The notes under the pieces are model-generated. The model saw only the letters and a list, made by a program, of their open reading frames with translations. It had not been told where the DNA came from and did not search any database. A stretch of DNA of 64,000 nt, taken from Paraburkholderia piptadeniae. GTDB taxonomy: Bacteria; Pseudomonadota; Gammaproteobacteria; Burkholderiales; Burkholderiaceae. Made by a program: the position numbers and the translations under genes. Of the stretch, positions 49,636 through 58,175 are shown in pieces (the first letter of the stretch is position 1; each line of letters opens with the position of its first letter). The stretch spans positions 118,895-182,894 of the forward strand of contig NZ_CYGY02000025.1 of the NCBI RefSeq assembly GCF_900007165.1, read 5' to 3'.

Positions 49636-50559
49636 TCAGTCCGCGAGCCCGTCGACGGACGACCAGCGTTCGACGTACCTGACGAGTTCCGTCATGTCGC
49701 GCGCGGCGCCGTCCTGCATCGCGGCGTAGTTCCACACCTGGCGTGCGATGCTGCCCACCCACATCGGCACGCCGAGCGCCTGGCATTCGTCGACGGCCAG
49801 GCCGATGTCCTTGCACACGCTGCCGACTGGAAAGCCGAAATCGAATGTGCGCGGCAGCACGTGCTTCGGAAACTTGTCGAGCGTCGCGCCGTTCTTGCCG
49901 CTGCCCGCGTTGATCACCGACATCATGACCTCCGGGTCCAGTCCGCCGCGCATGCCCGCGACGAATGCCTCGGATGTGATCGCAAACGCCGTCGACGACA
50001 GCATGTTGTTCAGCAGCTTAAGCAACTGCCCCTGCCCGGCTTTGTCGCCGACGACGAACACCTTGCCGAGCACATCGAAGAGGCCGCGCACTTCTTCGAG
50101 CGCGAGAGGATTGCCCGCCGCCATGATCGTGAGCGTGCCTTTCTTTGCGCCCGCTGCACCGCCGCTCACGGGCGCATCGACGGTTTCGATTCCCTTTGCG
50201 AGCAAACCATCGGCGACTTCCCTTTCGATGCGCGAGCCGACCGTCGACAGATCGACGAGGATCTTGATCGCGCTGCCCTCGACTAGACCGCCGTCGCCGA
50301 GCGCGACGTTCCTGAAGATCGCGGGTGTGGGCAGACTCGTGAACACGATACGCGCGCTGTCGGCCACTTCGCGCACCGATGCGGCCGCCTGTGCGCCGAT
50401 CGCCTCGAGTTCCGCAACGGCTGCGTCATCGCGGTCGTACACGACGACGGCATGACCCGCCTCGATCAGCCGCCGCGCCATCGGCCGGCCCATCGTGCCG
50501 ACGCCGACGAAACCGAGCAATGGTCCGCGTTGCTGACTTGATGCCTGACTACTCGACAT
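49636..50559 (-). CDS. NAD(P)-dependent beta-hydroxyacid dehydrogenase, copy 3
   Basis: 307 aa from the ATG at 50559 (GAGGA upstream). Rossmann motif GFVGVGTMGRPM; VDAPVSGGAAGAKKG; catalytic Lys in LLKLLNNMLSSTAFAITSEA. The third member of this family in 7 kb. Probably acts with MmgE/PrpD, located 31 bases further upstream on the strand. Confidence 0.92.
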   Translation of the reverse strand: MSSSQASSQQRGPLLGFVGVGTMGRPMARRLIEAGHAVVVYDRDDAAVAELEAIGAQAAASVREVADSARIVFTSLPTPAIFRNVALGDGGLVEGSAIKILVDLSTVGSRIEREVADGLLAKGIETVDAPVSGGAAGAKKGTLTIMAAGNPLALEEVRGLFDVLGKVFVVGDKAGQGQLLKLLNNMLSSTAFAITSEAFVAGMRGGLDPEVMMSVINAGSGKNGATLDKFPKHVLPRTFDFGFPVGSVCKDIGLAVDECQALGVPMWVGSIARQVWNYAAMQDGAARDMTELVRYVERWSSVDGLAD

Positions 50560-50590
50560 GACAATCCTCGCGAATAAAAAGATCCCTGCG

Positions 50591-51985
50591 TCAATCCGAG
50601 CCGCGGGCACGCGTGAGACGCACCACGGCGGCCGCATCGGACTCGTGCTCGAACTTCCATAAGCGGTCGACGAGCGGTTGAGCGTCGACGCCCGAGCGGC
50701 CATATGTCGTGAGCCGACGCAGCTTGTCCGCAAGCTCGACGTTGGCAAGCGGCGCGGCAAGGCTGCCGCGCGCGGCATGCACGCGATGCAAGTGGCGTTC
50801 GCCCGAGCGCAGCACGATCGTCACTTGCGCCGATTCGACGGGCCACGACGCGTCATCGACGAAACGCAGCCGGCACGCCAACGCGCGCAGCGACGGATCG
50901 GCGACGGCGGCATCGCTGAACTCTTCGAGCCCCGCCTTGCCGCGCGACAGCACGACAGCCACCGCATGCTGTGCGCTGACCTGCGATTCGCGGCCCGTGC
51001 GCACGCCCGGCCGGTCGGTGCGCTCGCGCAGCAGCGGATGACCCGTCAGCTCGACCTGCTCGATATCGTCGATGGACCAGCGCGCGTCGCGCCGCAAATC
51101 GAGGCACGCGTCGATTACCGGGTTGAGCACGACGCCGCATGGATAGGGCTTGTAGGTGTTGCTCAGCAACGCCCACTCGCGCCCGAGCGCTTGCGTGAGC
51201 GCATGCCAGGCCGGCTTCAACGCCGTTACGCGCACGAAGCCGCGTTCGCCTTCGAGCGGCGCATCGGGTCCTGAGAAGCCGTCTTCCGCGAGCAGCGCTG
51301 ACAGCAGCCCGTTACGCGCCGCATTGCCGACGCTGATGCTTTTCGACATCGTGCCGAGCGTTTCGACCAGTCCGCCCGTTTGCGCGGACGCATTGCCGAG
51401 CGCCCACACGATTTCGCTTTCACCGAGCCCGCGTGCCTTTGCAACAGCGGCCGCCGCGCCGAACACGCCGCAAGTCGACGTGATGTGCCAGCCGCGCTGA
51501 TAGTGCTCCGGCGACACCGCACTGCCGATGCGGCACTCCACTTCGACGCCGAGCACGAACGCGAGCAGCAGCGTTTCGCCGCTCATTGCATGCGACTCGG
51601 CGAGCGCAAAGAGCGCGGCGGCGACGGGCGCCGTCGGATGGATGATCGTCGGGATGTGCGTGTCGTCGAAGTCGTACACGTTGGCGCTCATCGCGTTGAG
51701 CGCGGCTGCGTTCAGCATGTCGGTGCGCTCGCTGCGGCCGATGATGGTCGCATTGTCATCGGCGCGAAAGCGGCCGTAGACGGACACGGCCTTGTCGAGC
51801 GTCGGATCATGCGAGCCCGCGAGAGCGACCGCGAAGTAATTGACGAGCGCGCGTTTCGCTTCGCTGCGCACGGCAGCGGGCAGGTCTTGCCACTGCGTGT
51901 CCGCGACGAAGCGCGCGAGCGCGCGGGTCAGTTCGTCGTTGCCGCCGTCGCACATCGTGCGGGTCTCGATGGAATCAGCCTGCAA
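50591..51985 (-). CDS. MmgE/PrpD-family dehydratase
   Basis: 464 aa. I choose the TTG at 51985 because AAGGAGG lies five bases upstream; an ATG at 51955 lacks it. The start overlaps the end of the SDR gene by 11 bases. The family covers 2-methylcitrate dehydratase and related hydratases: SANVYDFDDTHIPTIIHPTAPVAAAL and YKPYPCGVVLNPVIDACL are recognisable. It probably dehydrates a branched hydroxy-di- or tricarboxylate in the pathway. Confidence 0.88.
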   Translation of the reverse strand: MQADSIETRTMCDGGNDELTRALARFVADTQWQDLPAAVRSEAKRALVNYFAVALAGSHDPTLDKAVSVYGRFRADDNATIIGRSERTDMLNAAALNAMSANVYDFDDTHIPTIIHPTAPVAAALFALAESHAMSGETLLLAFVLGVEVECRIGSAVSPEHYQRGWHITSTCGVFGAAAAVAKARGLGESEIVWALGNASAQTGGLVETLGTMSKSISVGNAARNGLLSALLAEDGFSGPDAPLEGERGFVRVTALKPAWHALTQALGREWALLSNTYKPYPCGVVLNPVIDACLDLRRDARWSIDDIEQVELTGHPLLRERTDRPGVRTGRESQVSAQHAVAVVLSRGKAGLEEFSDAAVADPSLRALACRLRFVDDASWPVESAQVTIVLRSGERHLHRVHAARGSLAAPLANVELADKLRRLTTYGRSGVDAQPLVDRLWKFEHESDAAAVVRLTRARGSD

Positions 51986-52760
51986 GCCAGCCTCCTTCTA
52001 TCGGCATCATCGCGCCCGTGATCTGGCTCGCCGATGGCCCGCACAGAAACACGACCATCTCGCCGACATGCGCGGCATCGACGAGTTCGCCCGTCGGCTG
52101 TTTGCCTTTGAGGAACTCGCGCACGGCGTCGCTGCGATTCAAGCCGCGCTCGTCCATCAACGCATGGATGCGGCCGTCGATATTCGGCGTGAGCACCGAG
52201 CCCGGACAGATTGCGTTGCACGTGATGCCCTGATTCAGCGTTTCGATTGCCACCGAGCGCGTGAGGCCGAGCAGCGCCGTCTTCGTTGTCACATAGTCGA
52301 CGCGATTGGCGACGGCACGCGTGCCGTACACCGACGTCATGTTGACGATGCGTCCCCAGCCGCGCTCGCGCATGCCGGGCAACACCTGTTGAATCGCGCG
52401 GAACGCAGCCGTCAGATTCACTGCGAGCGCGTTGTTCCAGTGTTCCAGCGGAAATGCTTCGATGCCCGCGAAATGCCGGACGACTGCGTTGTTGATCAGC
52501 ACGTCGAGCGAACTCACGCGCTGGCGCGCCGCGCCGATCAGCGCATCGACGCCCGCAGGCGTCGCGAGATCGGCTTGCACATAGGCGACGTTTACGTCGA
52601 AAGCGTTCGCCAGCTCGTCTGTCGTGCGCGTCATCTGCTGCGGCGCTTCGAGGCCGTGCAGCACGACATCGCATCCCGCGCCAGCGAGCCCACGCGCCAT
52701 CGCGAGTCCCAATCCGTTCGACGAACCCGTGACGAGCGCGCCCTTGCCTTTCAACGTCAT
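51975..52760 (-). CDS. Short-chain dehydrogenase/reductase
   Basis: 261 aa. Cofactor motif TGSSNGLGLAMARGLAG at residues 10-26; catalytic Ser in NMTSVYGTR and Tyr/Lys in YVTTK; C-terminal GAMMPIEGGWLAG. Resembles 3-hydroxybutyrate dehydrogenase-like SDRs. Next gene starts within its last codons, implying translational coupling with MmgE/PrpD. Confidence 0.92.
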   Translation of the reverse strand: MTLKGKGALVTGSSNGLGLAMARGLAGAGCDVVLHGLEAPQQMTRTTDELANAFDVNVAYVQADLATPAGVDALIGAARQRVSSLDVLINNAVVRHFAGIEAFPLEHWNNALAVNLTAAFRAIQQVLPGMRERGWGRIVNMTSVYGTRAVANRVDYVTTKTALLGLTRSVAIETLNQGITCNAICPGSVLTPNIDGRIHALMDERGLNRSDAVREFLKGKQPTGELVDAAHVGEMVVFLCGPSASQITGAMMPIEGGWLAG

Positions 52761-52777
52761 GTGCGTCTCTCTCTTGC

Positions 52778-53578
52778 CTACCGCGATTCAGCGTCGAGCC
52801 GCACGATCCAGCCTTCCGTCTCGCGATCATGCGACGGATAGCGCGTGAGCACGGCGGGATCATGACCGGGAATCACGTGATTCGGCGAACTCGCCAGCCG
52901 ATGCGCTGTTTCATAGCCTTGCAGCATGTCGCCGACGTTGTAGACGACGGGAAACGGCCGATGCTCCTGCATGTTCGCGTAGAAATGCGACGCGTCGGAT
53001 GCGAGCACGACCCAGCCACGCTCCGTATGCACGCGCACGATCTGCAGGCCGTTCGTATGGCCGCCGACCCAATGCACGCTCAACCCCGGCGCGATCTCCG
53101 ATGCGCCTTCGTGAAACTGCACGCGCCCTTCGAACAGACGGCCGACCATCGACTTCACATCCTCGGGTTCGAACGGATGGCTCAGCGCGTGATGACACAT
53201 GCAGCGGCCCGTGCAATACGCCATCTCGCGGTCCTGTACGTGATAACGCGCGCGCGGAAACAGCGAGTGGTTGCCCGCGTGGTCGTAGTGCATGTGCGTG
53301 ATGATCACGTCTTCGACGGCGTCCGCGCGAATGCCGATCTGCCTCAGCCCGCTCTCGACCGTATTGGTGATCGTGCGGCCGCGCTTGTCGGCCATCGCCT
53401 GATCGAAGCCCGTATCGACAATGAACGTGCGCGACTCGCCCACCACGGCCCATACGAAGTAATCGAGCGGCATCGGCACATCATGAGAATCGCCGCCGAT
53501 GAAGTTGTCTCCAGAGCGGCGCTCGAAATGCGCGTACTTGACTGCGTAGATCCGGTAGTTCTCAGCGGGCGACGACAT
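52778..53578 (-). CDS. Metallo-beta-lactamase-fold hydrolase, N-acyl-homoserine lactonase-like
   Basis: 266 aa. Zinc motif ITHMHYDHAGNHSLF near residue 95, second His at the VGGHTNG block, Asp in VVLASDASHFY, and a final HVIPGHDP. This family includes the AHL lactonases of the AttM/AiiA group. In a catabolic operon with CMD and cupin genes it is more likely to hydrolyse a pathway lactone, though quorum-signal degradation cannot be excluded. Confidence 0.85.
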   Translation of the reverse strand: MSSPAENYRIYAVKYAHFERRSGDNFIGGDSHDVPMPLDYFVWAVVGESRTFIVDTGFDQAMADKRGRTITNTVESGLRQIGIRADAVEDVIITHMHYDHAGNHSLFPRARYHVQDREMAYCTGRCMCHHALSHPFEPEDVKSMVGRLFEGRVQFHEGASEIAPGLSVHWVGGHTNGLQIVRVHTERGWVVLASDASHFYANMQEHRPFPVVYNVGDMLQGYETAHRLASSPNHVIPGHDPAVLTRYPSHDRETEGWIVRLDAESR

Positions 53579-53628
53579 GTCTCGATTGTCCTTTCATGTG
53601 GTAATCGTGTAGAAACGCGCGCGGCCCT

Positions 53629-55053
53629 TCACTCGATTGCAGCCGTCGCGCTTCCCTCCTGTGCTTCCACGCTCGTGACGCCGGCATCGGCGGCGATTGC
53701 TTCGAGCGAGCGCTGCTTCGTTTCCGCGCCGAGCACCCCGACGATCAACGCCTGAACCAGCAGCGTGCCGACGATCAGCGTCAGCACGCCCGCGATGCCG
53801 AAGCGCATGAACGCGCTCGCGACCGCATACGGCACGACGATGCTTACGGCACGGCCCGCCGTGTTCGCGAGCCCCGAGCCGCGCAACCGCAGTTCCGTCG
53901 GGAACAGCTCGGGCACATACGTCGCGACGCTGAACGACGACAGCACATAGATGCAGCACGTGATCGCAAAGCCGAGCGCCGTGATCGCCACCGCGGACTG
54001 CGCGAACGGATAAGCAATGCCGAAGCCCACGCAGACGAGCGAAAACAATACGATGCCCCACTTCCGCCCAAGATGCTCGGCGAGTGCAAATGCGATCAGC
54101 GAGCCGACAGGACCGCCCGCGAACATCAGCGCGGTGATGCCGAGCGAGTTCGACACGCTGTGCCCTTGCTTGACGAGGAACGTCGGTATCCAGCTGACGA
54201 ACGCGTAATTGACGGTGAACAGCGCGACGAGAACCGTGATGGCCGTGATCGTGCGCGTCAACAGACGGCGCGAGAACAGAGCGCCGAGGCGGCCGGCTTC
54301 GGTGGTTTCGGTGGAATAGAACTCGCGCGTCGACGACTCCGTGGCATTCGCCGAGTGGCTCGACGTGCGGCTCGCGGTGCTGCCGCACGCCGTCTCGATT
54401 CGCTCGACAATCTGCCGCGCTTCGTCGGCGCGTCCGCGCGATGCGAGCCAACGCGGCGATTCCGGCATCGACTTGCGCAGGAACCAGACGACCAGCGCGC
54501 CACATCCCGCGATCGCGAACATCCATCGCCAGCCGTAGTGCGGCACGATCAGCCAGCCGAGAAACGTCGACAGAAACAGCGACGTGTTGATGATCAGATT
54601 GAGGATCGTGCCGAAGCGGCCGCGCCAGTCGGCGGGAATGAATTCGCTGAGCGTCCCGTATCCGACGACGATTTCCGCGCCCATGCCGACGCCCATCACG
54701 AGACGGAAGAAGATCAGCCAGTAGATGGACGGCGCGAGCGCCGCCGCAATCGACGCGAAGCCGTAGATGCCGAGATTGAACTGATAGCAGAAGCGGCGGC
54801 CAAAACGATCGCCGAGCAGCCCGGAGAGCCACGCGCCCGTCATCATGCCGATAAAGGTGACGGATACGAACGTCGCGTTGAGGCTCAGTGTGGATTCGCC
54901 GCTGTGAACCATCGCCGCAAGGACCGTGCCGGCGATGTAGATGTCGAACGAATCGAAGTACATGCCGGCCGCGATCAGGCCCAGCAGACGCCAATGGAAG
55001 CCGGACAGAGGAAGTCTGTCCAGACGCGCTCCGATGTTGACATCCATCTGCAT
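53629..55053 (-). CDS. MFS transporter (first gene of the catabolic cluster)
   Basis: 474 aa from the ATG at 55053 (GGAG eight bases upstream). Twelve membrane segments, loop GLLGDRFGRRFCYQ and a long cytoplasmic loop rich in Ser/Thr/Glu between helices 6 and 7 (about residues 215-255). Sugar-porter style motif RWLASRG is present (PESPRWLASRGR). Second importer in the cluster beside that at 44901. Transcribed from the strong promoter at 55139-55166. Confidence 0.9.
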   Translation of the reverse strand: MQMDVNIGARLDRLPLSGFHWRLLGLIAAGMYFDSFDIYIAGTVLAAMVHSGESTLSLNATFVSVTFIGMMTGAWLSGLLGDRFGRRFCYQFNLGIYGFASIAAALAPSIYWLIFFRLVMGVGMGAEIVVGYGTLSEFIPADWRGRFGTILNLIINTSLFLSTFLGWLIVPHYGWRWMFAIAGCGALVVWFLRKSMPESPRWLASRGRADEARQIVERIETACGSTASRTSSHSANATESSTREFYSTETTEAGRLGALFSRRLLTRTITAITVLVALFTVNYAFVSWIPTFLVKQGHSVSNSLGITALMFAGGPVGSLIAFALAEHLGRKWGIVLFSLVCVGFGIAYPFAQSAVAITALGFAITCCIYVLSSFSVATYVPELFPTELRLRGSGLANTAGRAVSIVVPYAVASAFMRFGIAGVLTLIVGTLLVQALIVGVLGAETKQRSLEAIAADAGVTSVEAQEGSATAAIE

Positions 55054-55131
55054 GGTGCTGTCTCCGTCACGTTGGCGTACTTCGACCGGCGGGCCTTCTT
55101 TCAGATCATTAGAAGGCAAACCGTCCGCTTG

Positions 55132-55166
55132 TTGACGGATTATATTCCTGTCATACAATCCGTCAA
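55132..55166. promoter_or_regulatory. 35-bp inverted repeat overlapping divergent promoter hexamers
   Basis: TTGACGGATT (55132-55141) and AATCCGTCAA (55157-55166) are a perfect 10-bp inverted repeat with a 15-bp centre. Read on the minus strand it gives TTGACG-N16-TATAAT, a near-consensus promoter pointing into the catabolic cluster. Read on the plus strand it gives TTGACG-N16-TACAAT. The centre contains a TTGTATGACA-type box on the minus strand, like GntR operators. A repressor site covering the promoter is the simple reading. Confidence 0.6.
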
Positions 55167-55203
55167 GAAGATAAATTGCTAGGCACGACCTGGTCGGGCG
55201 TGG

Positions 55204-55866
55204 TCAGGAGAGGCCGAATTCGGATGCGAAGCGGACGAGGTCCGCGCCGTTGTCGAAGTGCAGTTTCCGCATGGCCGAGTACTTTTGCGTTGCAACGGTT
55301 GCTTTCGAGCGATTCAGCTTACGCGCGATCTCCGTCAGCGACATCCCGTTCGCGATCAACCGGACGACCTCTGTTTCGCGCGGAGACAAAGGTTGTGCGC
55401 GCCGCAAATCTCTTTGAGTTTTCCCCGCCATCGAAAGGCTGCGCATGATGGTCGAAGAAAGTATCGTTTCTTTCTCGAGCAGCGCGCGCATGCAGATCTT
55501 GCCCAGCACGCTGACGTCCTCGTCCTTGCCGACGATGCCCGCCACGCCGAGGCGACACAATTGATGGAGAACGCCTCTGTTCGTCGTCATCGTGAAGACG
55601 ACGATCCGCGTTTCCGGCCGTTGCTGGCGCAAGCGCTGAACAAGCTTGAGGCCGTCGTCATCCGGGTCTTTCGAATGCATGACGAGATCGGTGACGATCA
55701 ACTGGACGGAGTCAGTCTCCGTGGCGCGCAACAACTCGGTGCCCGTACGCGCCGTAGCCACCACACTGAACGACGGCATGACAGCCAACACGTCGCAAAT
55801 CGCCAGGACGACAATGGGATGATCGTCCGCGACAGCGACGTTCACGCGGCCCTCTAAATTCGCCAT
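55204..55866 (-). CDS. NarL/LuxR-type response regulator, copy 1
   Basis: 220 aa. Receiver domain starts VNVAVADDHPIVVLAICD with the phospho-acceptor Asp in VQLIVTDLVM (about residue 60). C-terminal LuxR HTH runs LSPRETEVVRLIANGMSLTEIARKLNRSKATVATQKYSAMRKL. No sensor kinase lies in the window, so its input is an orphan pair elsewhere. It sits just upstream of the palindromic promoter and could control the cluster or the neighbouring secretion gene; the link is positional only. Confidence 0.92.
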   Translation of the reverse strand: MANLEGRVNVAVADDHPIVVLAICDVLAVMPSFSVVATARTGTELLRATETDSVQLIVTDLVMHSKDPDDDGLKLVQRLRQQRPETRIVVFTMTTNRGVLHQLCRLGVAGIVGKDEDVSVLGKICMRALLEKETILSSTIMRSLSMAGKTQRDLRRAQPLSPRETEVVRLIANGMSLTEIARKLNRSKATVATQKYSAMRKLHFDNGADLVRFASEFGLS

Positions 55867-56010
55867 AATTTTTCAGAGCTATCGAAGTGATCTTGCGAAG
55901 GATGCTTAACCTGGCGCGGATTCATACGACGCCAAAACGACGACTAACCCGTTCATAGCGCAGCCGCTCGCAACGTCACGGCGCTCTGACTCACGCCGGT
56001 CGTGAAGGAT

Positions 56011-56202
56011 ATGCAAGATCAGACAATGGCGTATATCAAACAACTCCCAATGCTGAATACTCGAACCGTTGCATCAAATGAACCGGGGCATTCGCGACAA
56101 AATCGCATCATCGTTCATGCGATGAAACGTTATCAGCAAGCACCACTTTTCCGACATGTGCTGCGCAAAGAAAAAATTTTCGAATTCCTTCTATTGCACT
56201 GA
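56011..56202 (+). CDS. Possible small protein (63 aa) ending in front of tandem terminators
   Basis: A 63-codon frame from the ATG at 56011 (a GTG at 56002 is also in frame). Basic and hydrophobic at the end (RKEKIFEFLLLH). The ribosome site is poor. The main support is that it is closely followed by two rho-independent-type hairpins, which must terminate a plus-strand transcript, and no other plus-strand gene exists here. A non-coding RNA would explain the same data. Confidence 0.35.
   Translation: MQDQTMAYIKQLPMLNTRTVASNEPGHSRQNRIIVHAMKRYQQAPLFRHVLRKEKIFEFLLLH
56179..56194 (+). repeat. 16-bp direct repeat, copy 1
   Basis: TTCGAATTCCTTCTAT, identical to 58353-58368, in the same orientation 2.2 kb away. 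The inverse of its end, ATAGAAGGA, also occurs at 56310-56318. The two direct copies bracket the terminators, transposase-like gene, EAL remnant and response regulator. Confidence 0.6.
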
Positions 56203-56228
56203 GTGGTCGTCACAGGCAGTCTGATGCA

Positions 56229-56259
56229 CGCGGTTTTAGACCGCGTTTATGTCTTTTTC
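56229..56259 (+). terminator. Terminator hairpin A
   Basis: CGCGGT-TTTAG-ACCGCG stem (56229-56245) followed by a T-rich run (TTTATGTCTTTTTC). It acts on plus-strand transcripts. Confidence 0.55.
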
Positions 56260-56271
56260 TATCCGATTTCG

Positions 56272-56298
56272 GCGCACCCTACCCGGTGCGCTTTTTTT
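56272..56298 (+). terminator. Terminator hairpin B, strong
   Basis: GCGCACC-CTACCC-GGTGCGC stem (56272-56291) followed by seven Ts (56292-56298). It is a textbook rho-independent terminator in the plus direction, 13 bases after hairpin A's T run. Confidence 0.75.
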
Positions 56299-56454
56299 GC
56301 GCCCAAACAATAGAAGGATTTCTATCTATTGGATATTCGTTCGCATGATTTGCGTTGAGCCTTGCAATACAGATCAACTTGCCGAAATTCGAAGTTATTC
56401 GATGGAAGCATCCTGCTCACGTTCGTATCGTTGAAAGTATTCCTGGAGAGCGAT

Positions 56455-56823
56455 ATGAACATGAAATTCGAATCTGTGTTGACAGACGAGCAATGGACTC
56501 GCGTGAGTCAGATTTTCGAGCGCGAGCCGAAGGTGGAAACGCGTGGCCGTCCCGGCTATCACAATCGGGACGTTTTCGAGTGCGTGCTTTGGGTGATCTC
56601 GAATGGCGCGCCCTGGTCCGCACTGCCGACACGCACGCCCGACTTTCGCACATGTCATCGCCGCTTCAAGATCTGGTCGCGACGGGGCTTGCTGGACGAA
56701 GCGCTCGCGCAACTGTTCGGCAAATCTGCCGAAACGATGCTTCAGTCGATAAAAGCCCGGTCGCGCTTGCGGCAGCAGGCACCGTCCGCGCGACAGCACG
56801 GACAGTCGCTGGAAGCCGCGTGA
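56455..56823 (+). CDS. Stand-alone transposase N-terminal domain (IS5-like, DUF4096)
   Basis: 122 aa. The ATG at 56455 is preceded by GGAG at spacing 7. The sequence LTDEQWTRVSQIFEREPK, then GRPGYHNRDVFECVLWVISNGAPWSALP and CHRRFKIWSRRGLLDEAL, is the HTH half of IS5-family transposases. The DDE catalytic half is missing and the protein ends in unrelated residues. It is either an IS relic or a domesticated DNA-binding protein. I saw no inverted repeats of a complete IS. Confidence 0.8.
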   Translation: MNMKFESVLTDEQWTRVSQIFEREPKVETRGRPGYHNRDVFECVLWVISNGAPWSALPTRTPDFRTCHRRFKIWSRRGLLDEALAQLFGKSAETMLQSIKARSRLRQQAPSARQHGQSLEAA

Positions 56824-56831
56824 GGGATGTG

Positions 56832-57104
56832 ATGCACGGGCAAGCCGAAGTATTCCGCGAACCGTATCGGACTTACCAGCACGCACACGCGAATGAGTGG
56901 CTGGCAGAGAACGACTTGCCGCCCGTATCGGCGTGGTATCAACCGAAGATCGAGCTTGCGACGGGCGTTACGGCTGAGGGCGTCGAAACAGCCACCGACA
57001 TCGAACGAGTGAGAGCGGCGGGCTGCGATTTCGCGCAAGGCTTTGCCATTTCGCGAGCGCTCCCCCAACAGGCTTTGAAGGACTTTCTGTCGCGCAGGCA
57101 GTAG
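56832..57104 (+). pseudogene. Internally deleted EAL-domain (c-di-GMP phosphodiesterase) remnant
   Basis: 90 codons. The first part ends with PVSAWYQPKIELATG, the start of an EAL domain. It joins directly (near 56968) to VTAEGVETATDIERVRAAGCDFAQGF, the end of the same domain, so the catalytic core, with the EAL motif and the metal-binding residues, is gone. It starts eight bases after the transposase-like stop. Frame is preserved, so a short protein may still be made but cannot be a phosphodiesterase. Confidence 0.72.
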
Positions 57105-57446
57105 TTGCGCTCGCTCTGAAGCTAACGACGCCAGCTCATCAGGATATCGAATAACATGTACTCGCCATTTATTTTCGATGCCTTTCTATATGTCGGATCA
57201 TTCGACACAGGTTATTGTTTGAAGCGGATCATAAAAGGCAGTATCTCAATCGACTCTGTCGCTGAAAGCGTAGAAAATCCGACGCCGAAACAGTCGACGG
57301 TCTAAACCGGATCGTCGGCACCAATATGATCAGGACGGCATCTCCGTTGCCGCGCGCAAGCGATTGCGATTTCAACAGACGGAGACAGCCGGTATTGCTG
57401 ACAAGCCATCGAATTGGAAAAGCAGCATCAATTGGCTTTTCGAGGG
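57105..57446. other. Intergenic region upstream of the second response regulator
   Basis: 342 bases, relatively AT-rich for this genome, with no frame resembling a protein. It presumably contains the promoter of the response regulator at 57447. Confidence 0.4.
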
Positions 57447-58136
57447 ATGAATGTGAAAGAAAAATGCATCAGGGTTGCGATCGCTGACGATCATCCGCTC
57501 GTGCTATACGGACTCCGCAAAGCGCTGGAAAATTCAGGCGTTATCGTGACCGGGGAAGTGAGCAATTCCTCGCAATTGATGGCCTTGTTGAATAGTGCCG
57601 CTTGCGACGTGCTGATAACGGACTACTCGATGCCCGACGAACGCGCGCTGAATGGATGGCGTTTTCTTGCGTCTGTTTCGAGTGAGTATCCGGAGCTGCC
57701 TGTGCTCGTGTATAGCGAGTTCGAAGATCCGTTCCTGGTCGGAAGTCTTGTCAAGCGAGGCATTGCGGGCATCGTCAGCAAGCGCGAAGAGATGTCCGAG
57801 GTCGTGGCCGCCGTGCGGCGCGTTGCGTCCGGGCAGCGCTATTTTTCTCCGATCATGCAGGCCGCGCTGGATCAGTTCGACGCGCTGCCTCAACTGCGAC
57901 GTTTCGCCGGACTCACACGGCGACAGATGGAAGTCGCTGGCCTGATGCTGTGCGGGTTGACGGTCTGCGAGACGGCTCGCCTGCTCCGTCGCCGCCCGAA
58001 CACCATCAGCATGCAACGCGCGGCGGCATGCAAGCGGCTGGGCTTTTCCGGCGAGTCCGAAATGTATCGCTTCGCCGCTGGGCACGGCCTATGGCTGGAC
58101 AGATCGAGCGCGGATCAGATGCTCGAATTCGCGTGA
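57447..58136 (+). CDS. NarL/LuxR-type response regulator, copy 2
   Basis: 229 aa from the ATG at 57447; a GTG at 57453 is better spaced from GAGGG, and a TTG at 57414 is weaker. Receiver domain IRVAIADDHPLVLYGLRKAL with phospho-acceptor Asp in CDVLITDYSMPDE; C-terminal HTH LTRRQMEVAGLMLCGLTVCETARLLRRRPNTISMQRAAACKRLGF. It resembles RcsB/BvgA-type regulators. It is upstream of the TpsA gene and a candidate for its control. No cognate kinase is visible. Confidence 0.9.
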   Translation: MNVKEKCIRVAIADDHPLVLYGLRKALENSGVIVTGEVSNSSQLMALLNSAACDVLITDYSMPDERALNGWRFLASVSSEYPELPVLVYSEFEDPFLVGSLVKRGIAGIVSKREEMSEVVAAVRRVASGQRYFSPIMQAALDQFDALPQLRRFAGLTRRQMEVAGLMLCGLTVCETARLLRRRPNTISMQRAAACKRLGFSGESEMYRFAAGHGLWLDRSSADQMLEFA

Positions 58137-58175
58137 TCCGGCGGTCGACGGTCCCTCTTTGATCTTCTTTCCACG

